Shown here piece by piece: positions 1-6,813 of a DNA stretch of 14,705 nucleotides. The translations under genes and the position numbers were made by a program. The stretch's first letter is position 1. Every line of letters starts with the position of its first letter. The notes under the pieces are model-generated. The model worked only from the letters and a program-made list of their open reading frames with translations, was not told where the DNA came from and ran no database searches. The stretch is from Jatrophihabitans sp. Lineage in GTDB: Bacteria > Actinomycetota > Actinomycetes > Mycobacteriales > Jatrophihabitantaceae. Location of the stretch: assembly GCA_004299665.1 (NCBI GenBank), contig SCQZ01000323.1:1-14705 (forward strand), written 5' to 3'.

Positions 1-922
1 CCGGCGCGCCCGGCCGACCGGTGTCGTCGCCGCCCGGCGCCGGCTCGCTCGGCAGCGTGAGGATCTGCGCGCCGTCCTCGGTGACGGCGATGGTGTGCTC
101 CCACTGCGCGACCCATGAGCCGTCGCGGGTCAGGATCGTCCAGTCGTCGTCCCAGCTGTACCAGTCGATGCCGCCGAGCGTGATCATCGGCTCGACGGTG
201 AAGGTCATCCCGGGCTCGAGGACGGTGGTGGCGCGCGGATCGTCGTAGTGCAGGACGGTCGGCCGGGTGTGAAAGCTCGGGCCGACGCCGTGGCCGGTGT
301 AGTCGCGCACGACGCCGTAGCCGAAGCGCTTGGCGTAGCTCTCGATCACCCGCCCGATGACGCTGATCGGCCGGCCCGGCTTGACCGCGGCGATGCCGCG
401 CATCATCGCCGTGCGGGTGCGGTCTCCCAGGTTCTTCACGGCCTCGTCCGGGGTGCCGGCGTAGTAGGTGGCGCAGGTGTCGCCGTGGACGCCGCCGACG
501 AACGCGGTGATGTCGATCTTCACGATGTCGCCGTCGGCCAGCGGGCGCGAGTCCGGGATGCCGTGGCAGATGACCTCGTTGACACTCGAGCACAGCGATT
601 TCGGGTACCCCTTGTAGCCCAGGGTGGAGGGGTAGGCACCGTGCGCGATCAGGAACTCGTGGCCGACCGCGTCGAGGTCGTCGGTCGTCACGCCCGGGGC
701 GACGTGGCGGCCGACCTCGGCGACGGCGTCGGCGGCGATGCGTCCGGCGACCCGCATCCGCGCGATCGTGTCCGGGTCCTTGATCATCGGGTCGTCGTGG
801 TCGGCCGGGGTGCCGCGGCGGGCGTCGACATAGTGAGGACGGGCGATGTGCGCGGGTACCGGGCGGCGGGCGGACACGGTGCCGCGTTCCACCGGGCGCG
901 CGTGCAGTCGCGGGGCGCTCAC
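1..922 (-). CDS. map: Methionine aminopeptidase, type I (3' end outside window)
   Basis: This cytosolic metalloprotease removes the initiator methionine from nascent proteins. My reverse-strand translation gives 307 residues with no stop before the window edge, so only the extreme C-terminus is missing. The five metal ligands are visible as D137, D148, H211, E244 and E275, with spacings of 11, 63, 33 and 31 residues that equal those of the E. coli enzyme (D97, D108, H171, E204, E235). About 40 residues precede the catalytic core. They are rich in Arg and Pro, as in the extended actinobacterial form whose N-terminus is linked to ribosome contact (family knowledge). The GTG start at 922 is chosen because GGAGG lies 8 bases upstream; an ATG at 930 meets a stop after three codons. 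The gene starts 14 bases after the rnj stop on the same strand, so the two are probably cotranscribed. Confidence 0.95.
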   Translation of the reverse strand, partial: MSAPRLHARPVERGTVSARRPVPAHIARPHYVDARRGTPADHDDPMIKDPDTIARMRVAGRIAADAVAEVGRHVAPGVTTDDLDAVGHEFLIAHGAYPSTLGYKGYPKSLCSSVNEVICHGIPDSRPLADGDIVKIDITAFVGGVHGDTCATYYAGTPDEAVKNLGDRTRTAMMRGIAAVKPGRPISVIGRVIESYAKRFGYGVVRDYTGHGVGPSFHTRPTVLHYDDPRATTVLEPGMTFTVEPMITLGGIDWYSWDDDWTILTRDGSWVAQWEHTIAVTEDGAQILTLPSEPAPGGDDTGRPGAP

Positions 923-930
923 GGGTTCAT

Positions 931-935
931 CCTCC
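931..935 (-). promoter_or_regulatory. Ribosome binding site of map
   Basis: GGAGG on the minus strand sits 8 bases before the GTG at 922 and decides that start over nearby alternatives. It lies just after the rnj stop codon (937-939), so map can be translated from the rnj transcript. Confidence 0.75.
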
Positions 936-936
936 G

Positions 937-2643
937 TCAGAGTTCGACGACCATCGGCATGAGCATGGGGCGGCGCCGGTAGGTCTGGTCCACCCACCGC
1001 CCGACGGTGCGCCGGATCAGGTGCGAGATCGCGTCCGCGTCGCGGGCGCCGTCGGCCAGCGCCTGCTCCACCACCGCGATCAGCTCGGCCTCGATCGGCT
1101 CGAGCGCCGTCGGATCGTCGCTGAAGCCGCGGGCGGTGAGCTCGGGGCCGTACACGACCTTGCCGGCCTCGAGGTCGACCGCGACCAGGATCGACAAGAA
1201 CCCGTCCGCGCCGAGGATGCGGCGGTCCTTGAGGGTCGCGTCGCCGATGTCGCCGACCTCCAGGCCGTCGACGTAGACGTACCCCACCGGGATCCGCCCC
1301 GTCACCGACGCGCGGCCCTCGACCAGATCGACGACGGTGCCGTCCTCGGCGAGCATGATCCGTTCCGGCGCCAGCCCGGTGGAGGCCGCGATGGCCGCGT
1401 TCGCCCGTAGGTGACGCCACTCGCCGTGCACCGGCAGGTAGTTGCGCGGCCGCACCACGTTGATCAGGTACCGCAACTCACCGGCAGGTGCATGGCCGGA
1501 CACGTGCACCAGCGCCGTCGACTTGTGCACGACGGTCGCGCCGAGCCGGGACAGGCCGTTGATCACCTGTCCGACGGACGTCTCGTTGCCCGGGATCAGC
1601 GAGGAGGCCAGCACGATGGTGTCGTCCGGGGAGATCCGCACCGTCTGGTGTTCGCGGTTCGCCATCCGGGACAGCGCGGACAGCGGCTCGCCCTGCGATC
1701 CGGTGGAGATCAGCAGCACCCGGCGCGACGGCAGGTCCTCGGCGAGTTTGAGGTCGATCATGACGTCGTCGGGGACGCGCAGCAGCCCGAGGTCACGGGC
1801 GATCTGCATGTTGCGCACCATCGAGCGCCCGACCAGCGCGACCTGCCGCTGCGACGCGACCGCGGCGTCGAGCACCTGCTGCACCCGGTGCACGTGGGAG
1901 GCGAAGCAGGCGACGATGATGCGCCCGGTCGCCTTGGCGATGACGTCGCGCACCACCACGCCGACATCGCGCTCGGAGGGCATGAAGCCGGGCACCTCGG
2001 CGTTGGTCGAGTCGGCGAGCAGCAGGTCGACGCCCTCGTCGCCGAGGCGCGCGAACCCGGGCAGATCGGTGAGGCGCCCGTCCAGCGGTGTCTGGTCCAT
2101 CTTGAAGTCACCGGTGTGCAGGGCGGTCTGGCCCCCCACGGTGATCGCGACCGCCAGCGCGTCCGGGATCGAGTGGTTGACGGCGTAGAACCGCAACCGC
2201 CACGGCTCGAGGTCGACCGCCTCCCCCTCGCGCACACGCCGCAGGTCGGCCTTGCGGATCTGGTGCTGCGGCAGTTTGGACTCGACCAGCGCGAGGGTCA
2301 GCCGCGAGCCGTAGACGGGGATGTCGCGCCGCTCCCGGAGCAGGTAGGGCAGCGCGCCGATGTGGTCCTCGTGCCCGTGGGTCAGCACCACGGCGTCGAT
2401 GTCGTCGAGGCGCTCGGCGAAGTGCGACCAGTCCGGCAGCGTGAGGTCGACGCCGGGGGAGTTGGTCTTGCCGAGCAGCATCCCGCAGTCGACCACCAGC
2501 AACCGCCCGGGGCGGCCGTCGCGGGAGTGCTCGAAGACGGTCATGTTGCGACCGATCTCCTTGATGCCACCCAGTGCGACGACGCGCAGGCCGCCGGCCG
2601 GGGGCGCGGGAGGTGCCGGGGGTTGCGCCGCGGAATCTGCCAT
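937..2643 (-). CDS. rnj: Ribonuclease J
   Basis: This is a metallo-beta-lactamase/beta-CASP ribonuclease with 5'-to-3' exonuclease and endonuclease activity, acting in the cytoplasm on mRNA decay and rRNA maturation. The 568 residues match the normal family length. The Zn-binding HGHEDH motif is at residues 89-94 (H89, H91, D93, H94). H157 in NHSIPD and D179 in HTGDF are further likely ligands. The beta-CASP region carries the family VSGHA and PVHGEWRHL motifs near residues 390-415. A Pro/Ala-rich stretch of about 18 residues precedes the fold. No Shine-Dalgarno precedes the ATG; GATAAT at 2656-2661 lies 12 bases upstream, so the mRNA leader is probably very short. The gene often follows dapA in actinobacteria (family knowledge), but here the upstream neighbour is the group II intron and a divergent gene. 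map follows downstream. Confidence 0.95.
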   Translation of the reverse strand: MADSAAQPPAPPAPPAGGLRVVALGGIKEIGRNMTVFEHSRDGRPGRLLVVDCGMLLGKTNSPGVDLTLPDWSHFAERLDDIDAVVLTHGHEDHIGALPYLLRERRDIPVYGSRLTLALVESKLPQHQIRKADLRRVREGEAVDLEPWRLRFYAVNHSIPDALAVAITVGGQTALHTGDFKMDQTPLDGRLTDLPGFARLGDEGVDLLLADSTNAEVPGFMPSERDVGVVVRDVIAKATGRIIVACFASHVHRVQQVLDAAVASQRQVALVGRSMVRNMQIARDLGLLRVPDDVMIDLKLAEDLPSRRVLLISTGSQGEPLSALSRMANREHQTVRISPDDTIVLASSLIPGNETSVGQVINGLSRLGATVVHKSTALVHVSGHAPAGELRYLINVVRPRNYLPVHGEWRHLRANAAIAASTGLAPERIMLAEDGTVVDLVEGRASVTGRIPVGYVYVDGLEVGDIGDATLKDRRILGADGFLSILVAVDLEAGKVVYGPELTARGFSDDPTALEPIEAELIAVVEQALADGARDADAISHLIRRTVGRWVDQTYRRRPMLMPMVVEL

Positions 2644-2655
2644 GGTGAGTGCCAG

Positions 2656-2661
2656 ATTATC
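2656..2661 (-). promoter_or_regulatory. Candidate -10 element for rnj
   Basis: GATAAT on the minus strand lies 12 bases before the rnj ATG. Transcription would begin only about 5 bases before the start codon, which agrees with the absence of a ribosome binding site. No convincing -35 hexamer is visible at 17 bases. It is the only AT-rich block in an otherwise very GC-rich spacer. Confidence 0.45.
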
Positions 2662-2676
2662 GCCCGCGCGGTGCGC

Positions 2677-2682
2677 TAGCGT
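2677..2682 (+). promoter_or_regulatory. Candidate -10 element for the gene split off by the intron
   Basis: TAGCGT fits the actinobacterial TANNNT pattern. It ends 8 bases before an ATG at 2691, spacing typical of a leaderless transcript. It overlaps the 8-bp palindrome CGCTAGCG (2674-2681). The group II intron begins directly after the ATG, so this promoter is likely the original one for the membrane-protein gene now starting at 4640, and now also drives the intron. No -35 box was recognised; this is inference. Confidence 0.35.
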
Positions 2683-2888
2683 TGCGCCCCATGGTGCGTC
2701 CTGGAAGCTGCGTCGAGCTTGCAGGTGTGAGTCCTGTCCGGGTAGGCACCGGAGCGCCCGGTAGCAGGCCCCGGCTCGTTGGAGAGATCTGGCGGGTTGA
2801 GCGGGGTGTCGAAAGCCTCTTTGGAGGGGGCAAGATCGCGGGCCGTACTGCTGAAAGGCGGGAGTCCTGCAGCTTCGTCAGATTCACA

Positions 2889-2894
2889 ATGGGG
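2889..2894 (+). other. Predicted exon-binding site EBS1 of the intron
   Basis: ATGGGG pairs without mismatch to CCCCAT at 2687-2692, immediately upstream of the intron. Its distance from the 5' end (about 195 bases) suits EBS1 in domain I. No clear EBS2 partner for the preceding GTTGCG was found; GCAA within 2834-2844 would give only four pairs. Confidence 0.55.
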
Positions 2895-3066
2895 AAGCCG
2901 AGCCGCTCATGTCACGGTGAAGGCCATGTCCGCGCGGCCCTGGTCCGGGGTTCGTCGTGCGGGTTCCTCCGGGGTATGGGGAGCGGCACGTGATCACAGT
3001 TCGGCGCGGAACAGGAGAGGCCCGTCTGCTCGGCCGTCGTCTGGCGAAGACCCGAGGTATAAGCCG

Positions 3067-4533
3067 ATGGTGAAGTCCGAGGGAGAGCAGCGGGAGTCCG
3101 ACGGGGTCGTAGTACCGGGTCGTGGTAGCCAGCCGCGGGCGGGGAAGGGCCCTGACTTTGATCAGGCTGGCGAAGCGGGTAAGCGCAAGGGCATGGCCGG
3201 GGCCGCCCGGTCCAACTACCCCGATCCGATTGCTCGGATTGACAACGTGCGACGACTGCAACGCAAGCTATGGGCTGCGGCCAAGCAGTCTCGGGAGCGG
3301 CGTTTCCACGCCCTGTTCGATCGGGTCTACCGGGGTGACGTCCTGGTGGAGGCGTGGCGGCGAGTCCGGGCCAACAAGGGCGCTGCCGGGGTGGATCGGC
3401 AGAGTCTGGAGCAGGTGCAGGAGTACGGGGTCGAGCGGTTGCTCGGCGAGATCGCCCGTGACCTGCGTGAAGGCGGGTATCGCCCTGCGCCGGCCAGGCG
3501 TGTGGAGATACCGAAAGCTGATGGCGGCAAGCGGCCGCTGGGCATTCCGACGGTCCGTGACCGGGTTGTGCAGCAGGCGGTGAAGATCGTGCTCGAACCG
3601 GTCTTCGAGGCTGACTTCTGCGAGTGCTCCTACGGGTTCCGGCCCAAGCGGTCGGCGACCCAAGCGATGGAACGGCTCCGTACCGGGTTCATCGCAGGGG
3701 GGCATTGGGTCGTGGAGGCCGACATCCGGGACTTCTTCGGTGGCATCGACCACGAGCGGTTGCTCGCGATGGTGGCGCAGCGGGTGTCGGACCGGCGGGT
3801 GCTCAAACTGGTTCGCCTGTGGTTGCAAGCGGGGGTGCTGGCCGATGGGGAGTTCCAGCGCACGTTGGCGGGGACTCCGCAGGGTGGGGTGATCTCCCCG
3901 CTGCTGGCCAACATTTACCTGCACGGTTTCGATGAGCAGATCCGGTCGGCGGGGGTCGGGGAACTCGTCCGTTACGCGGACGACTTCGTGATCATCTGCC
4001 GTTCGCGTGAGCAGGCCGAGGCCGCGCTCGTCCTGGCCGGGGACCTCCTGGCCAGGTTGGGGCTGCAACTGCATCCGGACAAGACGAAGATCGTTGACCT
4101 GCGGCAGGGTCGGGAGGGGTTCGACTTCCTCGGCTGCCACTTCAGAGCCCGCATGTCTGGGCGGTTGTGGGAACAGAAGCGGATCGTGCGCTACTACCTG
4201 CACCGTTGGCCCAGCCAGAAGGCGATGAAGGGGCTCCGGGAGAAAGTCCATGACCGCACCGACCGCCGCTACGCCGGAACGGACATCAGCGTCGTCATCC
4301 AGGCGCTCAATCCGGTCCTGCGTGGCTGGGGCAACTACTTCCGGACCGGCAACGCCGACAGCAAGTTCCACGAGGTCGACCGCTACGTCGTGTGGCGGCT
4401 CAAACGCTTGCTCATCAAGAAGCGGGGCCGCAACTTGCGTGCCGGGCAAGCCAACCAGTGGACCGAACAGTGGTTCAACGACCACGGCCTTCATCGCCTG
4501 CGCGGTACCGTCCGCTATCCGATCGCTGCGTAA
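3067..4533 (+). CDS. ltrA: Group II intron reverse transcriptase/maturase
   Basis: This is the intron-encoded protein: it binds the intron RNA, assists splicing and copies it into DNA. From the ATG at 3067 it has 488 residues. The reverse-transcriptase domain runs from about residue 60 to 350. It contains the first catalytic Asp in EADIRDFFGG, the GTPQGGVISPLLANIYL block and the catalytic YADD at residues 303-306. A GIIM maturase domain follows, with NPVLRGWGNYFR and an Arg/Lys-rich tail. The protein ends soon after, without an HNH endonuclease domain, so it belongs to the endonuclease-lacking group. The frame is intact. GAGG about 10 bases before 3067 supports this start. An ATG at 3193 (446 residues) is a reasonable alternative because recognisable homology begins near there. 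The frame stays open upstream to 2779, but that part overlaps the structured RNA. Confidence 0.92.
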   Translation: MVKSEGEQRESDGVVVPGRGSQPRAGKGPDFDQAGEAGKRKGMAGAARSNYPDPIARIDNVRRLQRKLWAAAKQSRERRFHALFDRVYRGDVLVEAWRRVRANKGAAGVDRQSLEQVQEYGVERLLGEIARDLREGGYRPAPARRVEIPKADGGKRPLGIPTVRDRVVQQAVKIVLEPVFEADFCECSYGFRPKRSATQAMERLRTGFIAGGHWVVEADIRDFFGGIDHERLLAMVAQRVSDRRVLKLVRLWLQAGVLADGEFQRTLAGTPQGGVISPLLANIYLHGFDEQIRSAGVGELVRYADDFVIICRSREQAEAALVLAGDLLARLGLQLHPDKTKIVDLRQGREGFDFLGCHFRARMSGRLWEQKRIVRYYLHRWPSQKAMKGLREKVHDRTDRRYAGTDISVVIQALNPVLRGWGNYFRTGNADSKFHEVDRYVVWRLKRLLIKKRGRNLRAGQANQWTEQWFNDHGLHRLRGTVRYPIAA

Positions 4534-4555
4534 CCATGTCCAGAAGATCATCGGT

Positions 4556-4589
4556 AAGCCGTGTGCGGGAAAACCGCACGCACGGATTG
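4556..4589 (+). ncRNA. Group II intron domain V (catalytic hairpin)
   Basis: A 34-base hairpin with the domain V layout. The lower stem is CCGU/ACGG (4559-4562 with 4582-4585). A two-base bulge GC (4580-4581) and an upper stem GUGCGG/CCGCAC (4563-4568 with 4574-4579) follow, closed by the loop GAAAA. The catalytic triad AGC is at 4557-4559. The triad G4558 faces A4586, where the usual partner is U in a G-U wobble. The flanking pairs A4557-U4587 and A4556-U4588 are kept. Confidence 0.85.
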
Positions 4590-4639
4590 AAAGGGGGAAG
4601 GGGAAACGGGCCCAAGCGGCACCGCGCCCCCGACTACCA

Positions 4640-4924
4640 ATGAATGCGCTGGCCATCGACTCGGGCGACATCACCAAGATCGGCATCGGCTCGACGGCCG
4701 GAATCGTGATCATCGGCCTGATCCTGTTCATGGTGTTCACCCGGCTCGTCGCCCGCCTGATCCTCGTCGTGGTCGTCGTCGTGCTGGGCGTGTTCATCTG
4801 GCAGCAGCGCGCGTCCATCGAGAACCACGTCAAGAACTGTCAGCTCGACATGAGCTTCTTCGGGTACCACATCGACGCGCCGCAGTCGGTCAAGGACGCG
4901 TGTCAGGCACACGCACCGAAGTAG
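4640..4924 (+). CDS. Small two-helix membrane protein, function unknown
   Basis: This 94-residue protein is not assigned to a named family. Residues about 16-34 and 38-54 are strongly hydrophobic, the second with a run of valines, giving two predicted membrane helices joined by a short Thr-Arg-Leu-Val-Ala-Arg turn. A soluble C-terminal tail of about 40 residues follows (WQQRASIENH onward) and holds two cysteines, C67 and C88, that could pair or bind a metal. The ATG at 4640 lies three bases after the predicted 3' end of the group II intron. No ribosome binding site precedes it in either the spliced or unspliced form. Its original promoter probably lies upstream of the intron, at about 2677. 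Its 3' end overlaps the end of the convergent DedA gene by 35 bases. It is likely real because of the membrane pattern and G/C-ending codons. Confidence 0.75.
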   Translation: MNALAIDSGDITKIGIGSTAGIVIIGLILFMVFTRLVARLILVVVVVVLGVFIWQQRASIENHVKNCQLDMSFFGYHIDAPQSVKDACQAHAPK

Positions 4925-5570
4925 GGGTGCTGTTGCGGGCGCCCCGGCGCCGCGACTGCAGGTAGTGCACGGCGGCCGGGATCAGCCCCACGACGACCAC
5001 CACGACGACGGCCGCGTCCACCCAGCCCTTGTGTGCGCGCACCCACGCGACCTTGCCCAACCCGTGCCCGAGCAGCAGCACGCCGTCGGCCCACAGGACG
5101 CCGCCGATGACCGAGTAGACGGTGTAGAGGACGAAGCGCATCCGCCCCACGCCGGCCATCACGGTGGCCACGGTGCGCACGATCGGCACGAACCGGCCGA
5201 TGATGATCGTCCAGGAGCCGAACCGCTCGAAGAAGCGGGCCGACCGGGTCACGTACTCGGGCCGGAACATGCGCGAGTCGGGGCGCTGGAACACCCTCGG
5301 GCCCGCGGTGTAGCCGATCCAGTAGCCGACCAGGTTCCCGGCGACGGCGGCCAGCGGCGCGGCGACGAGGAAGGCCGCCAGCGGCGTCCTGATCGTCCCC
5401 ACCGAGATCGAGATGCCCGCCGCGAACAGCAGGGTGTCGCCGGGCAGGAAGAATCCCACCAGCAGGCCGCACTCGGCGAACAGGATCACGCACAGCACCA
5501 GCAGCGCGGTTCCGCCGCCGAGCAGCGTGTCGGGGCTGATCGGGCTCGCGAGCAGGTGCATGGCCAGCAC
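4890..5570 (-). CDS. DedA family (VTT/SNARE-associated domain) membrane protein
   Basis: This is a 226-residue integral membrane protein of the DedA family. Some members transport undecaprenyl phosphate or other lipids across the cytoplasmic membrane or support membrane homeostasis; the substrate here cannot be told. Family marks are FFLPGDTLLFAAG near residue 40, the GNLVGYWIGYTAG block near 78-90, and the GRFVPIVRTVATVMAGVGRM block near 125-144 with its conserved Arg residues. A reentrant helix and about four further hydrophobic helices are apparent, ending in a basic tail (QSRRRGAR). The GTG at 5570 has a weak GCAGG 9 bases upstream; an ATG three codons later (5561) is equally possible. 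The last 35 bases overlap the convergent small membrane-protein gene. It follows the sigma-factor gene by about 70 bases on the same strand and could be read from it. Confidence 0.9.
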   Translation of the reverse strand: MLAMHLLASPISPDTLLGGGTALLVLCVILFAECGLLVGFFLPGDTLLFAAGISISVGTIRTPLAAFLVAAPLAAVAGNLVGYWIGYTAGPRVFQRPDSRMFRPEYVTRSARFFERFGSWTIIIGRFVPIVRTVATVMAGVGRMRFVLYTVYSVIGGVLWADGVLLLGHGLGKVAWVRAHKGWVDAAVVVVVVVGLIPAAVHYLQSRRRGARNSTPTSVRVPDTRP

Positions 5571-5638
5571 TTTACGGACCTGCGTCGCGGCTGCCCGCTG
5601 CCTGCCGCCGCGCGCTCAGGTTGGCCGGGCGCGCCGCG

Positions 5639-6577
5639 TCAGCCGACTGCGACCACCCGCGGGCGTACCTCGCCCAGCACCGTCGTCGCGGCGAGCCGCT
5701 CGGCGAAGGTGGACCGGGCGGCGATCGCCTGGGCGTACGTGGCCAGGGCGGCGCCCCGGCGCCGCCCCGTGGCGATCGGGTCGGGGGCGGCGCAGTCCTG
5801 GGCGCGCAGCCCCGCGCGCAACATGGCCAGCGCCTCCGAGCGCAGCTGGGAGACCCGGGACTCGGTGACCCCCAGCTCGCGGGCGATGTCGGCCATCTTG
5901 CGCTGGCAGAAGAAGTACTGGTCCACCACGAGCCGCAGCCGTTCGGGCAGCTCGGCGACCGCGTCGCGCAGCAGCCCGAGCTGCTCGCGCTGGAGCAGCA
6001 GCGCCTCCGGGCCGGCGTTGCCGTCGGCGAACAGATCGCCGCCGCAGTCGTCGGTCAGCCCCTGCAACGACATCAGCGAGGCCCGGTGCACGTCGGCGTC
6101 GACCGCGTCAAGTTGTGCGACGTCGACCTTCATGCTCGAGGCGATCTCCTCGCGCCGGGGCATGCGTCCGAGGTGGGCGGCGAGCTCGTCGCGGGCGGCC
6201 TCGACCTCGCGCGCCCGGCCGCGCACCGCCCGGCTGGCCCAGTCCATGGAGCGCAACTCGTCGGTGAGTGCGCCGCGGATCCGGATGGCCGCGAAGCGGG
6301 CGAACGGCACGCCGCGGGAGGCGTCGTAGGCCTGGGCGCTGGTTGCCAGGGCGAACATGCCCGCCGAGATCAGGTCGTCGCGGTGGACGTGTGCCGGCAG
6401 GCGACCCAGCAGCTCGCGCACGAGGTGGCCGACCAGCGGCAGGTGGGTGCGCACCAGGTCGTCGACATCGGCTGCCGGCCGGCCGTCCCGCGGGGCGGGA
6501 TCGTCGCCGATGGCGGGTCGGTCCTGGCGTCGGTACTCGCGCTCGGCGTCGCGTTCCGCGAGCACAGCTGCGGTCAT
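5639..6577 (-). CDS. fliA: RNA polymerase sigma factor, FliA/WhiG (sigma-28) type
   Basis: This is a 312-residue alternative sigma factor. Region 2 covers about residues 40-113 (including DLISAGMFAL and RIRGALTDELRSMDW, a FliA/WhiG hallmark). Region 3 covers about 118-170. Region 4 covers about 195-258, with the helix-turn-helix MADIARELGVTESRVSQLR. A tail of about 50 residues follows region 4, longer than in E. coli FliA. In motile bacteria this family controls late flagellar genes; in Streptomyces the relative WhiG controls sporulation. The flgN-like gene starting at 6814, divergent from it, favours the flagellar role. The ATG start is firm: AGGAGG lies 7 bases upstream. The 236-base divergent spacer holds a structured leader. 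The symbol is given by family and context; whiG-type is the alternative. Confidence 0.9.
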   Translation of the reverse strand: MTAAVLAERDAEREYRRQDRPAIGDDPAPRDGRPAADVDDLVRTHLPLVGHLVRELLGRLPAHVHRDDLISAGMFALATSAQAYDASRGVPFARFAAIRIRGALTDELRSMDWASRAVRGRAREVEAARDELAAHLGRMPRREEIASSMKVDVAQLDAVDADVHRASLMSLQGLTDDCGGDLFADGNAGPEALLLQREQLGLLRDAVAELPERLRLVVDQYFFCQRKMADIARELGVTESRVSQLRSEALAMLRAGLRAQDCAAPDPIATGRRRGAALATYAQAIAARSTFAERLAATTVLGEVRPRVVAVG

Positions 6578-6584
6578 CCTGGTG

Positions 6585-6590
6585 CCTCCT
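6585..6590 (-). promoter_or_regulatory. Strong ribosome binding site of the sigma-factor gene
   Basis: AGGAGG, complementary to the 16S rRNA tail, lies 7 bases before the ATG at 6577. It is the best ribosome binding site in the window and lies next to the leader hairpins. Confidence 0.85.
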
Positions 6591-6592
6591 GT

Positions 6593-6639
6593 CGAGGGGG
6601 TCGGGCGGTATGCCCGAACCGGTCCCCCGCAGGACCTCG
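6593..6639 (-). promoter_or_regulatory. Structured leader of the sigma-factor mRNA
   Basis: Read on the minus strand, two perfect hairpins stand side by side: GGTCC/GGACC around a six-base loop (6621-6636) and TCGGGC/GCCCGA around a five-base loop (6601-6617). CGAGG and CCTCG (6635-6639 and 6593-6597) could enclose the latter in an alternative fold, and a run of five G could pair with a run of five C. The structure ends next to the ribosome binding site. It does not match a riboswitch class I know. In GC-rich DNA some of this may be chance. Confidence 0.3.
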
Positions 6640-6674
6640 CCGTCCGCGATCTCCCATGTTAGATCGGCGTGAAG

Positions 6675-6702
6675 TAAAGAGTGCACCTCGGCGGGCCGCA
6701 AT
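6675..6702 (+). promoter_or_regulatory. Candidate sigma-28/WhiG-type promoter for flgN
   Basis: TAAA (6675-6678), a 16-base spacer, then GCCGCAAT (6695-6702) resembles the sigma-28 consensus TAAA-N15-GCCGATAA. The sigma gene next door encodes a factor of that type, and the site points toward flgN, leaving a leader of about 100 bases. The -10 part matches the consensus only partly. Confidence 0.4.
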
Positions 6703-6813
6703 GCAAGTCCCGGGCGTGCCGAAATTTCGGGGCAGAGACGGACGAATCGGACCTCGTAGCGGCCGAGTTGCCGTCAGTTCTCAGCTTCGCGCTTCCCGAG
6801 CCGAAGGAACGGC

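Larger units (their letters stand above)
2694..4637 (+). mobile_element. Group II intron, full length, about 1.94 kb
   Basis: This is a retroelement that can self-splice with help from its encoded maturase and move by target-primed reverse transcription. The 5' end has the canonical GUGCG (2694-2698). About 370 bases of structured domains I-III precede the protein gene. Domain V is recognisable at 4556-4589. A G-run/C-run stem follows (about 4591-4631) as domain VI, and the 3' end is placed at the AC of GACTAC (4636-4637). ATGGGG at 2889-2894, about 195 bases into the intron, is exactly complementary to CCCCAT at 2687-2692 just before the 5' boundary, as expected for an EBS1-IBS1 pair. Since that pairing ends one base before GUGCG, each boundary could be off by a few bases. 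The insertion lies between divergent rnj and a small membrane-protein gene. It is in the sense orientation for the latter. Confidence 0.88.

Noticed and set aside
248..982. 244-residue plus-strand open frame opposite map
   Set aside because: The minus strand encodes methionine aminopeptidase with all five metal ligands in place.
2671..2675. An earlier GTGCG as the intron 5' end
   Set aside because: The GTGCG at 2694 has the EBS1-complementary CCCCAT beside it and continues into plausible domain I sequence; the 2671 copy lacks both.
1411..2679. Long plus-strand open frame opposite rnj
   Set aside because: It is antisense to a clear RNase J and encodes low-complexity His/Arg/Gly-rich sequence, as expected in GC-rich DNA.
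2779..3066. Upstream extension of the reverse-transcriptase frame
   Set aside because: This part overlaps the structured intron RNA (domain I onward), and no homology to the protein family is seen before about 3200.
3268..4833. 521-residue minus-strand open frame across the intron
   Set aside because: It lies opposite the reverse transcriptase and across the intron end, and has no recognisable motif.
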